This document shows positions 18,279 through 26,195 of a DNA stretch of 64,000 nt, in pieces (position 1 is the stretch's first letter; every line of letters begins with the position of its first letter). This stretch comes from Natrarchaeobaculum aegyptiacum (GTDB lineage Archaea > Halobacteriota > Halobacteria > Halobacteriales > Natrialbaceae), in NCBI RefSeq assembly GCF_002156705.1, contig NZ_CP019893.1, positions 3,866,547-3,930,546 of the forward strand. Reading direction: 5' to 3'. Under the pieces are notes generated by a model. That model was given only the letters and a program-made list of their open reading frames with translations, searched no databases and had not been told where the DNA came from. A program made the position numbers and the translations under genes.

Positions 18279-19118
18279 ATGACACAGATCCAGAGCGACT
18301 GGGACGACTGGCTCGTCCGCGACGTCGAAGACGCCAGCCCCGACGGCGTCGCCGTCTGGTACCTCGGTTGCAACGGCTTCGTGATCAAGGGGTCCGACGG
18401 AACGACGATCTACGTCGACCCGTATCTCGGACTCGGCGACCCGCCACGGACCGTCCGGATGATCCCCGTCCCGTTCGATCCGACCGACGTCACGGAGGCA
18501 GACGCCGTCTTCGCGACCCACGAACACACCGATCACGTCCACGGCCCCAGCCAGGCACCCATCCTCGGGGCCACCGGCGGGACCTTCTACGGCCCAGACG
18601 ATAGCGTCGCAGTCGCGCGCGAAGACGAATCGTGGACCGACCAGTGGGATCTCGAGTCAGACCAGTTCGCCGAAGTCACGGAAGGTGACACCCTCGAGGT
18701 TGGCGAGTTCACGGTCCACGTCGAGTCGGCGAACGACCCCGACGCGACCCACCCGGTGAGCTACGTTTTCGAACACGACGCGGGCACCATATTCCACGGC
18801 GGCGACACCAGGCCGAGCGACGAGTTCGATCGCATCGGCGAGGAATACGACCTCGACCTCGGCATCCTCGCGTTCGGAACCGTGGGACAGATCCCCGACA
18901 AACAGACGCGCGAACCCAAACGCACCCGCTGGTACAACGACGAGAACCAGATCGTCGAGGCCGCAGCCGCACTCGAACTCGAGGCGCTCCTGCCGAGCCA
19001 CTGGGACATGTGGCGCGGACTCACCTCCGACCCGAAAGTGCTCCACCACCACGCGAAGAGTTTCGCCTACCCCCGACGACTCGAGCTGGTCGAAATTGGC
19101 GACCGCGTCGACCTCTGA
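18279..19118 (+). CDS. Metallo-beta-lactamase-fold hydrolase (UlaG-like)
   Basis: A 279-residue MBL-fold protein. The metal site is seen in TH-EHTDH (about residues 84-89), with further ligands in DATHPVSYVFEH, FHGGDTRPSD and LLPSHWDMW. The spacing and the GGDTRPSDEF segment resemble the UlaG/L-ascorbate-6-phosphate lactonase branch; the actual substrate is unknown. It is monocistronic, with 128 bases of upstream DNA that separate it from dph2. Confidence 0.83.
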   Translation: MTQIQSDWDDWLVRDVEDASPDGVAVWYLGCNGFVIKGSDGTTIYVDPYLGLGDPPRTVRMIPVPFDPTDVTEADAVFATHEHTDHVHGPSQAPILGATGGTFYGPDDSVAVAREDESWTDQWDLESDQFAEVTEGDTLEVGEFTVHVESANDPDATHPVSYVFEHDAGTIFHGGDTRPSDEFDRIGEEYDLDLGILAFGTVGQIPDKQTREPKRTRWYNDENQIVEAAAALELEALLPSHWDMWRGLTSDPKVLHHHAKSFAYPRRLELVEIGDRVDL

Positions 19119-19304
19119 TACAGTCGCCCGTCCGTCAGTTCCAGTGGGGCCGCCGCTCGAATCGCGGTCCCATCGGGACATCGATACAGCAGTCCGGATG
19201 AGTTGACGACCGAGACGGGGAGATCGGAACCTGCCTCCGGACAAATGATTTTTGTGTGATACTGTCCGCACCATTTATAGTAATGGTATGGTAACGTTGT
19301 CCGC

Positions 19305-21080
19305 ATGAGTAACACCGCCGACGCGGACGGCGTGATCGAGGTCAGTGCTGACGGGTTGACCGTCAGGAAATCGTTCACGGCGGAGGAGTTTCCCGTTCCT
19401 GCGATCCAGTTCGAAATCACCTCAGAGCGCGACGAGCAGGTGGCCTTTCGGCTCTCCGAGGACATCCCGGAAGGGTTCCCAATGGACAAGGTCGGCTTCC
19501 ACCCGGATTACCACAGCGACGACTGGACGGCCTATCAGGACAACCACGTCGAGTTCACCGGCACGATCGATCCCGGCAGCACGCTCGTGACGGTCTACGG
19601 TATCCGGATCGACGACGAGAGCGAGGCCGCGGCGTTCATGACCGAACCCGACGTCGTCGAGAGCGGCCCCGGAGATGCCTCGAGCGTCGATGCCGCGGAA
19701 GTCGACGAGGGGGTCATCGAGAGCATCGTCTCCGACGACCGCAACCAGCCGGTCAAAGACATGCTCTCGGGAGCCTCCGCGGCCGTCCCCGGACTCGACG
19801 CAGAAGACGAAGACGACGAGAACGAACCAGTCTCACTCGGCGACGAGGCAGAGGACCTCGACCTCGACCTCGGTGACGTCGACGTCGAACCGGATCCGGA
19901 CCCGCTCGGAGAACCGGGAGACGATACCGAAGACGACGCCCCCGACATCGACCTCGGGTTCACCGAAGACGAGATCCCAGCGCCCACCGATCCCGGAGCC
20001 GAGGAGGAGACGATCGAACTGGCCGATCCGACCGACGCCGATTCGCAAGTCGAGGAACCAGAGATCGAACTCGACCTCGAGTCGGCGATCGACGACGCCG
20101 ACACCGGAGACGCCCTCGAAACGGCAGAAGCCGAATCCGACGCCGACACCGGAGACGCCGACGCCGGGGCGGTGGCCGACGAAGCCGAAGCTGAAACCGA
20201 AACCGAAGCGGTGGAACTGGCGGAGGCAGACTCGCCGACCGCCGCGCCGGACGAGCCAGCCTCGAGTTCGGACGACCTCGAGGAGACGGTGGACGACGCG
20301 CCTGTCGACGTCGAAGCAGACGCAGTCGAAGACGATGCAGGCGAGGCCGACGAGCCCGTGGCCGCAGACGAGCCCACAGCGGAATCGGCCGCCGAGCCGA
20401 CGATCGACCTCGAGCCCGGTGCGGTCGCTGCCCATCTCGCAGCCGAACTCCGCGACGGTGCGGTCGACGACGGCGACCTCGAGGTGCTCAAAGCCGAACT
20501 CGACCTCGGGGATGCCGACGAAGAGGAGTCCAACCTCGAGCAGGTCAAACTCGACCACCTCCAGTCGCGCGTCGAGGAGGTCGCCGCCTACACGAGCGCC
20601 CTCGAGGAGTTCATCGGCGACCACGGTACCGGGAAACAGCTCATCGAGGACCTGACCGAGCAAATCGATCGCGTCAAAGCAGAGTTCGATGCGTTCGACG
20701 ACAGACTCGAGACGACAGAATCACAGGTCGAGTCCAATACGGACGGACTCGAGGCCGTCGAGACCGAAATCGAGACGCTCACCGGATGGTCGACCGACCT
20801 CGAGGATACTATCGAAGCGGTCGACTCCGACGTAACCGAGGTTCGAGACGACGTGTCGGGCCTCGAGGGGACGGTCGACGACATCGAGACGGCCGTGTCG
20901 GATCTCGAGGGCGACCTCGCAGCCGTCGACGACGACGTCGACGAACTCGCAGACGACGTCGAGGATCTGGAAGACGACCTCGCGGACGTCGAATCCGAAC
21001 TGGAAGACGTGGAGGCCGCCGTGACGGACATCCAGGACTGGCGCGACCAGCTCGGTTCGATGTTCGCAAGCGACGACTGA
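19305..21080 (+). CDS. Acidic protein with N-terminal beta domain and C-terminal coiled coil
   Basis: A 591-residue protein in three parts. Residues 1-105 form a beta-rich domain (EVSADGLTVRKSFTAEEFPVPAIQFEITSERDEQV onward) like an archaeal immunoglobulin-type fold. About 106-390 is a disordered Asp/Glu linker. Residues 400-591 make a long heptad coiled coil with repeated VExxIxxL and VDDIExxVSDLEGDL elements. There is no signal peptide or membrane segment, so it is cytoplasmic. It may be a structural or scaffold protein; I do not recognise the family. A clear TATA box (catttatagt, about 19273) lies 30 bases upstream of the start. Confidence 0.75.
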   Translation: MSNTADADGVIEVSADGLTVRKSFTAEEFPVPAIQFEITSERDEQVAFRLSEDIPEGFPMDKVGFHPDYHSDDWTAYQDNHVEFTGTIDPGSTLVTVYGIRIDDESEAAAFMTEPDVVESGPGDASSVDAAEVDEGVIESIVSDDRNQPVKDMLSGASAAVPGLDAEDEDDENEPVSLGDEAEDLDLDLGDVDVEPDPDPLGEPGDDTEDDAPDIDLGFTEDEIPAPTDPGAEEETIELADPTDADSQVEEPEIELDLESAIDDADTGDALETAEAESDADTGDADAGAVADEAEAETETEAVELAEADSPTAAPDEPASSSDDLEETVDDAPVDVEADAVEDDAGEADEPVAADEPTAESAAEPTIDLEPGAVAAHLAAELRDGAVDDGDLEVLKAELDLGDADEEESNLEQVKLDHLQSRVEEVAAYTSALEEFIGDHGTGKQLIEDLTEQIDRVKAEFDAFDDRLETTESQVESNTDGLEAVETEIETLTGWSTDLEDTIEAVDSDVTEVRDDVSGLEGTVDDIETAVSDLEGDLAAVDDDVDELADDVEDLEDDLADVESELEDVEAAVTDIQDWRDQLGSMFASDD

Positions 21081-21284
21081 TCCGGATCGCTTCGATCCCT
21101 CGATCGTCGTTCGGCTACTCGTTTTCGACCGGTTTCGCGATTGTATCCAGTGTGGGACTCGAGTCGGACAGCAACTGGGCGATGGCGTCAGTGCCTCCGT
21201 CGGCGACCGACGTCGAGACGACATCGGTCGTGCCCGTCCCGGAAAACGCAACTCGTTTATCCGTCGCCACTCGAGACGAGGTCG

Positions 21285-22229
21285 ATGGGCGAGACTATCC
21301 CGATCGCCGTCCCTCGCAAGGGACGCCCGCTCGAGTCGGTGCTCGATCGCATCGCTCGACGGCTCGACGTGGCCGATCTCGCTGACGAGATCACGTCGAC
21401 GCTCCGCCACGAGAAAGCCCTCACCAAGGGGACGATCGAACCCGACGAGCGGTCAGTGTACCATCGTCTCGCCGACTACAGTTCCGTCGACCGGCCGACA
21501 GCTCCCGAGTACACCCTCTTGCGGGACGACCGGGCGGGCAAACCACGCCGAATCGTCTTCGACAGTGTGACCATCCCGCTCGAGGGTGCGACGGCCGTCG
21601 ACGGCATCGAGGACGTTCCCGACGACGCGGCGATCCAGCTCGTCGGTCGCGAAGAACCGTTCCGCGCGCTTCGAACCCACGAGTTCGCGCTGGGATTCGA
21701 CAGCGCCGACCTCGTGTTGGAGGAAGTCGTCGAACTGCGACCAGAGCCGCTCGAGCGGATCGCCGACGTGAACGCCCGGATCGATCCCGTCGATACGGAC
21801 GTCCGCGTCGTGACGGGGCTCGGCGACACCGTCTACCACACGCTAATGGCGACACCGGAAGTCGCCCCCGGCACCGAACCGCTCGACCGTCGGTTCCTCG
21901 AGGCCTACGAGGGCCCGCTGTGTATCGAACCCCGGTACGAACGGCTGGTCCGGGCCGTCCTCGGCACTCGAACGCTCGAGGGCGTCGACTTCCGGTACCC
22001 CGAAGAAGGGAGAGAGGAAGAAGCCGCAATCGCCGATACCGGTCTGGGCGTCTACCTCACCGTCACCGGTTCGACCGCCAGAGACCACGGCCTCCTGCTT
22101 GGCGAACAGCTCTTCCCGAGCGAGACCGTCCTGCTCGAGAACGCTTCTGAACGCTCACCCACTGTCGACGCTGTTCGCGCACTCTTCGACGGTGCAGACC
22201 TCGAGACGGAACTCGCACTCGAGCACTGA
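21285..22229 (+). CDS. Uncharacterised protein with HisG-like N terminus
   Basis: A 314-residue soluble protein. Its opening, IPIAVPRKGRPLESVLDRI, resembles the N terminus of ATP phosphoribosyltransferase HisG (IAVPNKGRL...), but the rest (LRDDRAGKPRRIVFDSVTI, DVRVVTGLGDTVYHTLM, VYLTVTGSTARDHGLLLGEQLFPSE) does not show the HisG PRPP-binding loop, so it is not HisG. ATG 21285 follows a tcgtttatcc box at the right distance. The frame upstream of this ATG has no conservation-like character. It stands immediately left of the integrative element. Confidence 0.7.
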   Translation: MGETIPIAVPRKGRPLESVLDRIARRLDVADLADEITSTLRHEKALTKGTIEPDERSVYHRLADYSSVDRPTAPEYTLLRDDRAGKPRRIVFDSVTIPLEGATAVDGIEDVPDDAAIQLVGREEPFRALRTHEFALGFDSADLVLEEVVELRPEPLERIADVNARIDPVDTDVRVVTGLGDTVYHTLMATPEVAPGTEPLDRRFLEAYEGPLCIEPRYERLVRAVLGTRTLEGVDFRYPEEGREEEAAIADTGLGVYLTVTGSTARDHGLLLGEQLFPSETVLLENASERSPTVDAVRALFDGADLETELALEH

Positions 22230-22349
22230 TTTTCCCCGCTTCCCGCCACGAGCGTGAATTCGGGCACGAAGTCGTTTGATCAGCTGTTTTGACACCGCCG
22301 TTCGTGTCACCAGTCCAACCACCGACCGTGTAGCGCCCACACTAATCTT

Positions 22350-22368
22350 GGTATAGCGAAATAAGGTT
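22350..22368 (+). repeat. Left 19-bp inverted repeat of the element
   Basis: ggtatagcgaaataaggtt. Its inverted partner is at 25981-25999 with one mismatch (a/g at position 15). Confidence 0.75.
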
Positions 22369-22443
22369 TATCAGATCAGTATGCGACACAAATATTGTGT
22401 ATAACCATCGTAAATTGTGTTTCCCGAGGGTGGAAGTGGCCAC

Positions 22444-23134
22444 TCAGAGGCACAGCGAGTAGATGTGCTCGAGGTACGTCTCCCGAACCCGATCGCCCCA
22501 GTCGTGGGTGTAGGTGTCGATGACGTCGCTCGCGACGTCGCCACGGAGGTACTGGACGATCCCCCGATCACCCGTTCGGTCCCGCAGGTGCGTCGTGAAG
22601 AAGTGCCGGAAGTAGTGTGGCGTCACGTTCTCGGTCGTCCCGCCGCCCGTGCGGTACCACCCGGGCTCTCGAGCGTGTTTCTCGACGACGTAGCGGATAT
22701 CCGCCGGCGTCAGGCGTTCTCCCCATGAATCACGGGTGTCGAGAAAGAGCGGGTCCGCCGGCGACACCGGGTCGGGCGGATCGCGAGCCACTCGAGCAGT
22801 GCGCGACGAAGCTCATCGTCCAGCGGAATCACCGTCTCCCGCTTCCGCTTGTTCGAAGCAGTCCGCCGTTCGCCGTTGACCACCGCCCCACGAGCTGGTT
22901 CCGACGAAACGTACAGTGAGGACGGCCGTCGATCTAGCTGGACGCGATGGGTCCACCCGAGGTCGAGTTCGGGTGTCTCGAGGTGCAGATCCCGAAGATC
23001 CAGGTTGCAGCACTCCCCGCCTCGAGCGTCCGTTCGCTCTTGCCGTGGTACTGCTGGTCCTCGAGGAAGTACCCGATCGGATCGTCGACCTCCGCGGGGG
23101 CGTCGAGTCCGGACTCAGTCGCCACGCTCACCAC
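22444..23134 (-). pseudogene. Decayed tyrosine recombinase (paralogue of 23989-25038)
   Basis: Read from 23134 downward, the start (DDPIGYFLEDQQYHGKSERTLEA) matches the intact recombinase near its residues 15-35. The sequence then jumps to the GELCNLDL region, so about 120 codons are deleted. A frame change there leads into SNKRKRETVIPLDDELRRALLEWLAIRP, and a second frame change leads into a 115-codon open 3' part with the intact active-site box NVTPHYFRHFFTTHLRDRTG and the VIDTYTH tyrosine segment. The C-terminal part is over 80% identical to the intact copy by eye. It cannot make a working enzyme. Confidence 0.88.
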
Positions 23135-23330
23135 CCGTGCCCTCGACGATCGTGTAGCCGCCGTGGCGACCGCTGTAGCGAATCCGATTGTCGGCCTGCA
23201 ACTCGCCGAGGGTCTCGTCGAGTCGCGACTCGATGTCTTCGCTCACCGCCTCGAGCAACCCCTCCCACGAATACGTGTCAGTCGAGAGTAACTCGAGGAC
23301 CCGGTTCTCGAGGGCGTTACCCCCAGGGTT
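23115..23330 (-). pseudogene. Remnant of the DUF5805-like partner gene
   Basis: On the minus strand the frame from about 23330 to the stop at 23115 reads ...LENRVLELLSTDTYSWEGLL, then DIESRLDETLGELQADNRIRYSGRHGGYTIVEG. This matches the C-terminal half of the intact regulator at 23595-23996 (DDLDAALGQLQDENRIRYSGRDGGYMLIDDE). The N-terminal DNA-binding half is missing. It overlaps the start of the decayed recombinase, just as the intact pair overlaps, so the whole two-gene module was duplicated or acquired twice. Confidence 0.85.
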
Positions 23331-23436
23331 TGGGTAGGGAAGAACCCATGTGAATTCGCCGTCAGTTAGGTGCCGAGTTGGTGGTCGACTCGAGCTGGGC
23401 GGCCGCCGCCTCGAGGAACGATCTCCAGCTGAGATA

Positions 23437-23554
23437 TTATTTGTGGCCGTAGTTCCACCAGTACTGGTTTTGAAGCAATAGATTCACAAATAAGGGCTCA
23501 GATCACCGAGAAATACGACCCGACAATCACAAATAAATACCCTTATTTGTGAAT
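23437..23554. promoter_or_regulatory. Operator-like repeats between the two integrase modules
   Basis: attcacaaataaggg (23483-23497) and cccttatttgtgaat (23540-23554) form a perfect 15-bp inverted repeat. The same tcacaaataa core occurs again at 23527-23536, and an inverted ttatttgtg lies at 23437-23445 next to the decayed module. These four sites sit directly upstream of the regulator gene at 23595, where an autorepressor of the ribbon-helix-helix type would bind. Confidence 0.7.
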
Positions 23555-23594
23555 GTGGGGCAGATTGAAGTGGCGGGGGTGAGATCACGAACTC

Positions 23595-23996
23595 ATGGCG
23601 ACCGACGATCCGTCGATGGAACGAACGAGCGTGAAGACCTACGTTCCAGCGTACCAGAAAGAAGAGTGGGCCCGCCACGCAGAAGCCCTCGGGATGAGCC
23701 AGAGTGAGTTCATCCGCACGATGGTGCAGGCAGGACGAGCCGACTTCGAAATTCCATCGATGGTCGAACCGACCGCGACCACCGACCGGGCAGAATCGAC
23801 GGATACTGGGGACTTCGAAGACCGGATCGTCACCGTCCTCAAGCAGGAAAACGTACTCGACTGGGACGAACTCGTCGATCAGCTAATCGACGATGTCGAA
23901 GACGATCTCGATGCTGCGCTGGGACAGTTGCAAGACGAGAACCGAATCAGGTACAGCGGGCGTGATGGAGGCTATATGCTGATCGACGATGAGTAA
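23595..23996 (+). CDS. RHH-winged helix regulator (DUF5805-like), integrase partner
   Basis: A 133-residue protein. Residues 9-50 (RTSVKTYVPAYQKEEWARHAEALGMSQSEFIRTMVQAGR) form a ribbon-helix-helix module. The C-terminal 60 residues (RIVTVLKQENVLDWDELVDQL to IRYSGRDGGYMLIDDE) look like a winged helix. It overlaps the recombinase start by eight bases (ATGAGTAA), so the two are translationally coupled. Small DNA-binding proteins encoded with haloarchaeal integrases, such as those of pleolipovirus SNJ2, modulate integration; that role, or autorepression at the upstream palindromes, is likely here. The DUF5805 label is from memory. Confidence 0.82.
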   Translation: MATDDPSMERTSVKTYVPAYQKEEWARHAEALGMSQSEFIRTMVQAGRADFEIPSMVEPTATTDRAESTDTGDFEDRIVTVLKQENVLDWDELVDQLIDDVEDDLDAALGQLQDENRIRYSGRDGGYMLIDDE

Positions 23997-25038
23997 CTCC
24001 AAATCCCAATCCGAATCCGAATCCGAATCCGACTCGATCGGCTACTTCCTCGAGGACATCGAGTACCACGGCCGAAACGAGCGGACGGTCGCCGCGTATC
24101 GACGAGTGCTTCGGTCGTTCGAATCGTTCCTCGAGGAACGGTTCGGCAAAACGCCCGTGGAAGCAGAGTACAGGGATTGTATGGCGTTCGTACACGATCT
24201 TCGGTCGAACTATACCGACAGCACCGTCGCGAGCTACGCGTCCTATCTCAACCGCTATTACGGATATCTCGTTCGGGTCGGTCAACACGACGAGAATCCG
24301 ATGGAACTCGTCCTAGAGGAAATGAACGAATCTATCGAGTCGAATCCGTCGAGGCGCGATATTTCACTCGCAGAGATGCGCACTTTCGTGGAAACGATCA
24401 GACATCCCCTGCACAAGGCGATCGTGATGACCTTCCTCAAAACGGGAATCCGATCCGGTGAACTTTGCAACCTCGATCTGATCGACCTGAACCTGGGTCA
24501 CGACGGTCAGTCGTGGCATCCACGGGCGCAAATCGCCGAGAAGCCCGATACGCTGTACATCTCGGCGGAGCACAGCTATGGGGCCGAATCGGGCGGAACG
24601 GTCCGTCGGGCATCGAATAAACGAAAGCGAGAGACGACGATTCCCGTCGACGACGAGCTCAGGCGCGTCCTGCTTCGGTGGTTAGCAATTCGACCGAACG
24701 TTCGATCCCCAAGTGAACCGCTGTTTACGAGTACTGCTGACGCCTGGGGACGTCGCATTACGATCGATACAATACACCACATCGTCGAGCAGTACGCCAG
24801 GGAGTATGGATGGCTTCGTACCGGGGGTGGCGCTGCCGAAAACGTGACGCCGCACTACTTCCGGCACTTCTTCACCACGCATCTCAGGGACCGGACGGGT
24901 GATCGCGGCGTCGTCAAGTACCTCCGCGGCGACGTCGCGAGCGACATCATCGACACCTACACCCACAACTGGAACGACCGCGTCCGGGAGACCTACCTCG
25001 AGCACATCTACTCGATTACGGACGTCGAGAGTAACTGA
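23989..25038 (+). CDS. Tyrosine recombinase/integrase, intact
   Basis: A 349-residue integrase. Residues 15-105 form the SAM-like core-binding domain (IGYFLEDIEYHGRNERTVAAYRRVLRSF). The catalytic domain carries Arg155 (KTGIRSGELCNL), the basic beta-hairpin KRKRETTIP (about 211-219), the H289-x-x-R292 box (TPHYFRHFF) and the nucleophile Tyr324 in IIDTYTH. All residues needed for strand exchange appear present. The N terminus has a short Ser/Glu repeat (SESESES) encoded by tccgaa repeats, a possible slippage site. Its 3' end overlaps the convergent HNH-fusion gene by 23 bases. Confidence 0.92.
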   Translation: MSNSKSQSESESESDSIGYFLEDIEYHGRNERTVAAYRRVLRSFESFLEERFGKTPVEAEYRDCMAFVHDLRSNYTDSTVASYASYLNRYYGYLVRVGQHDENPMELVLEEMNESIESNPSRRDISLAEMRTFVETIRHPLHKAIVMTFLKTGIRSGELCNLDLIDLNLGHDGQSWHPRAQIAEKPDTLYISAEHSYGAESGGTVRRASNKRKRETTIPVDDELRRVLLRWLAIRPNVRSPSEPLFTSTADAWGRRITIDTIHHIVEQYAREYGWLRTGGGAAENVTPHYFRHFFTTHLRDRTGDRGVVKYLRGDVASDIIDTYTHNWNDRVRETYLEHIYSITDVESN

Positions 25039-25879
25039 CGAGGTCGAAAATCGCTTCCCGGTAATTCTCCTCGAAGGTCGAAAAATCGATCGCTGACGCG
25101 TCTATTCTGCCGAGGATGTTCCCTCTGTATTTCGGCTGGCCTCGAAAGCGTTCCTCGAAGAAGTACCGGAGCGCGACCGGCGTAAGGCCCTCTACTGCCA
25201 TCTCAGTGGGGCGTTCGTCGTCCGCCAGAGCCATCTTCGCGAGGCGGTGGCGAACAGTCGATGGCTCGAGACGCGTTCCCCACCCGGCTCGCGTTTTCGT
25301 AAATAGGGCCTGGGTTTCGGGATGATCGGGTCGAATCGCTAACCACCGTTTGAGTGCACGTTCGAGTTCGGTATCGACTGGAATGTAGGTGGTTTCGTTC
25401 CGTTCACGACGGTTATTGTACGGAATATCACCGCCGTATCGAATTCGGATTCCGGGACCATCGAACGAAACGGGAAGGGGAGTACACTCTTCGTTAGAAC
25501 CGAAATCATCCAGATTCAGGTTACAAAGCTCCCCAACACCGATCCCCGTTTTCGCCAGTGTCAACAGTATCGCGCGAGAGAGTGGATGGGTGGTCAAGCG
25601 AAGAATAGTCGCTACGTGATCAGTCGATAGGACATCCCGTTCGCGAGATCGTGATGTTCTCCCACCACTCCCCGACCGATGGTTGTGAGCCGATCGATGA
25701 CAGTCTCGACAGAGTGTAGCCAGGTTGCTCGTTCGATTCGTCCCTCGGTTGCACACGGGAACGATGTGATGGACGACGAGATTACTCGTCGCCCGACAGT
25801 TTAAACACCGTCTCTCATCACGATTCAGGACCGCCTCTCTGACAGTGAACCACTCGTTCCCCCGGATGCGTTCACCCAT
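25016..25879 (-). CDS. HNH endonuclease fused to a catalytically degenerate tyrosine-recombinase domain
   Basis: A 287-residue protein. Residues 20-66 are an HNH nuclease domain with two zinc Cys pairs (C25/C28 and C57/C60), H37-H38 in VVHHIVP and Asn in NLATLC. Residues 85-287 align with the recombinase next door (HPLSRAILLTLAKTGIGVGELCNL against HPLHKAIVMTFLKTGIRSGELCNL; TYIPVDTELERALKRWLAIRP), but Arg155 is replaced (GIGVG), the H-x-x-R box reads V-x-x-R (TPVALRYFF) and the tyrosine segment reads DFSTFEE. The HNH domain sits where the core-binding domain should be. It could be a nuclease guided or regulated by a dead recombinase fold. Confidence 0.85.
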   Translation of the reverse strand: MGERIRGNEWFTVREAVLNRDERRCLNCRATSNLVVHHIVPVCNRGTNRTSNLATLCRDCHRSAHNHRSGSGGRTSRSRERDVLSTDHVATILRLTTHPLSRAILLTLAKTGIGVGELCNLNLDDFGSNEECTPLPVSFDGPGIRIRYGGDIPYNNRRERNETTYIPVDTELERALKRWLAIRPDHPETQALFTKTRAGWGTRLEPSTVRHRLAKMALADDERPTEMAVEGLTPVALRYFFEERFRGQPKYRGNILGRIDASAIDFSTFEENYREAIFDLVSYSRRP

Positions 25880-26195
25880 TGCTGACGTTCACTACTATTA
25901 TTTTCTTATTTTTCGCTATGAATAAATCCATCTGTTACGTCGCCACTCACGGGGATTCGTCGATGGTGCCAAACCTGATGAACCCTATTTCGCTATACCC
26001 AATCCACGAGACCCCAGCAGTTCCGAGCACGGTCTACCGTCGTCTCGTCAGAGGCGGGGAGAAAGCGCGTCGTAACGTGATTCGAGCGGTTTCGGGAACG
26101 ATGCGGACGGGTTACCACTAGTTGCTCGAGCGCCCAGTCTGAACACAATCGCGATTTCGCGCGGCGATGTCGTGCTCTCGAGTCGATGCCGACCA
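25880..26195. other. Right flank of the element, no gene
   Basis: Between the HNH-fusion start and cruF. It contains an AT-rich tract (tactattattttcttatttttcgctatgaataa, about 25891-25924; part of it, cttatttttcgctatga, resembles the terminal repeat), the right inverted repeat at 25981-25999, and about 190 bases of ordinary high-GC sequence. No convincing coding frame is seen. Confidence 0.6.
25981..25999 (-). repeat. Right 19-bp inverted repeat of the element
   Basis: aaccctatttcgctatacc, the inverted partner of 22350-22368. Confidence 0.75.

Larger units (their letters stand above)
22350..25999. mobile_element. Integrative element bounded by 19-bp inverted repeats
   Basis: The left end ggtatagcgaaataaggtt (22350-22368) and the right end aaccctatttcgctatacc (25981-25999) are inverted copies matching at 18 of 19 positions. 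Between them lie a decayed integrase module on the minus strand, an intact integrase module on the plus strand, and an HNH-recombinase fusion gene on the minus strand, with no core genes. No clear target duplication is visible outside the repeats. Whether the repeats are attachment sites, transposon ends or substrates for inversion is not decided by sequence alone. Confidence 0.65.

Noticed and set aside
22444..22791. The 115-codon recombinase frame as a working small integrase
   Set aside because: It is the 3' part of a longer gene whose 5' parts are still visible in other frames upstream, with a large deletion.
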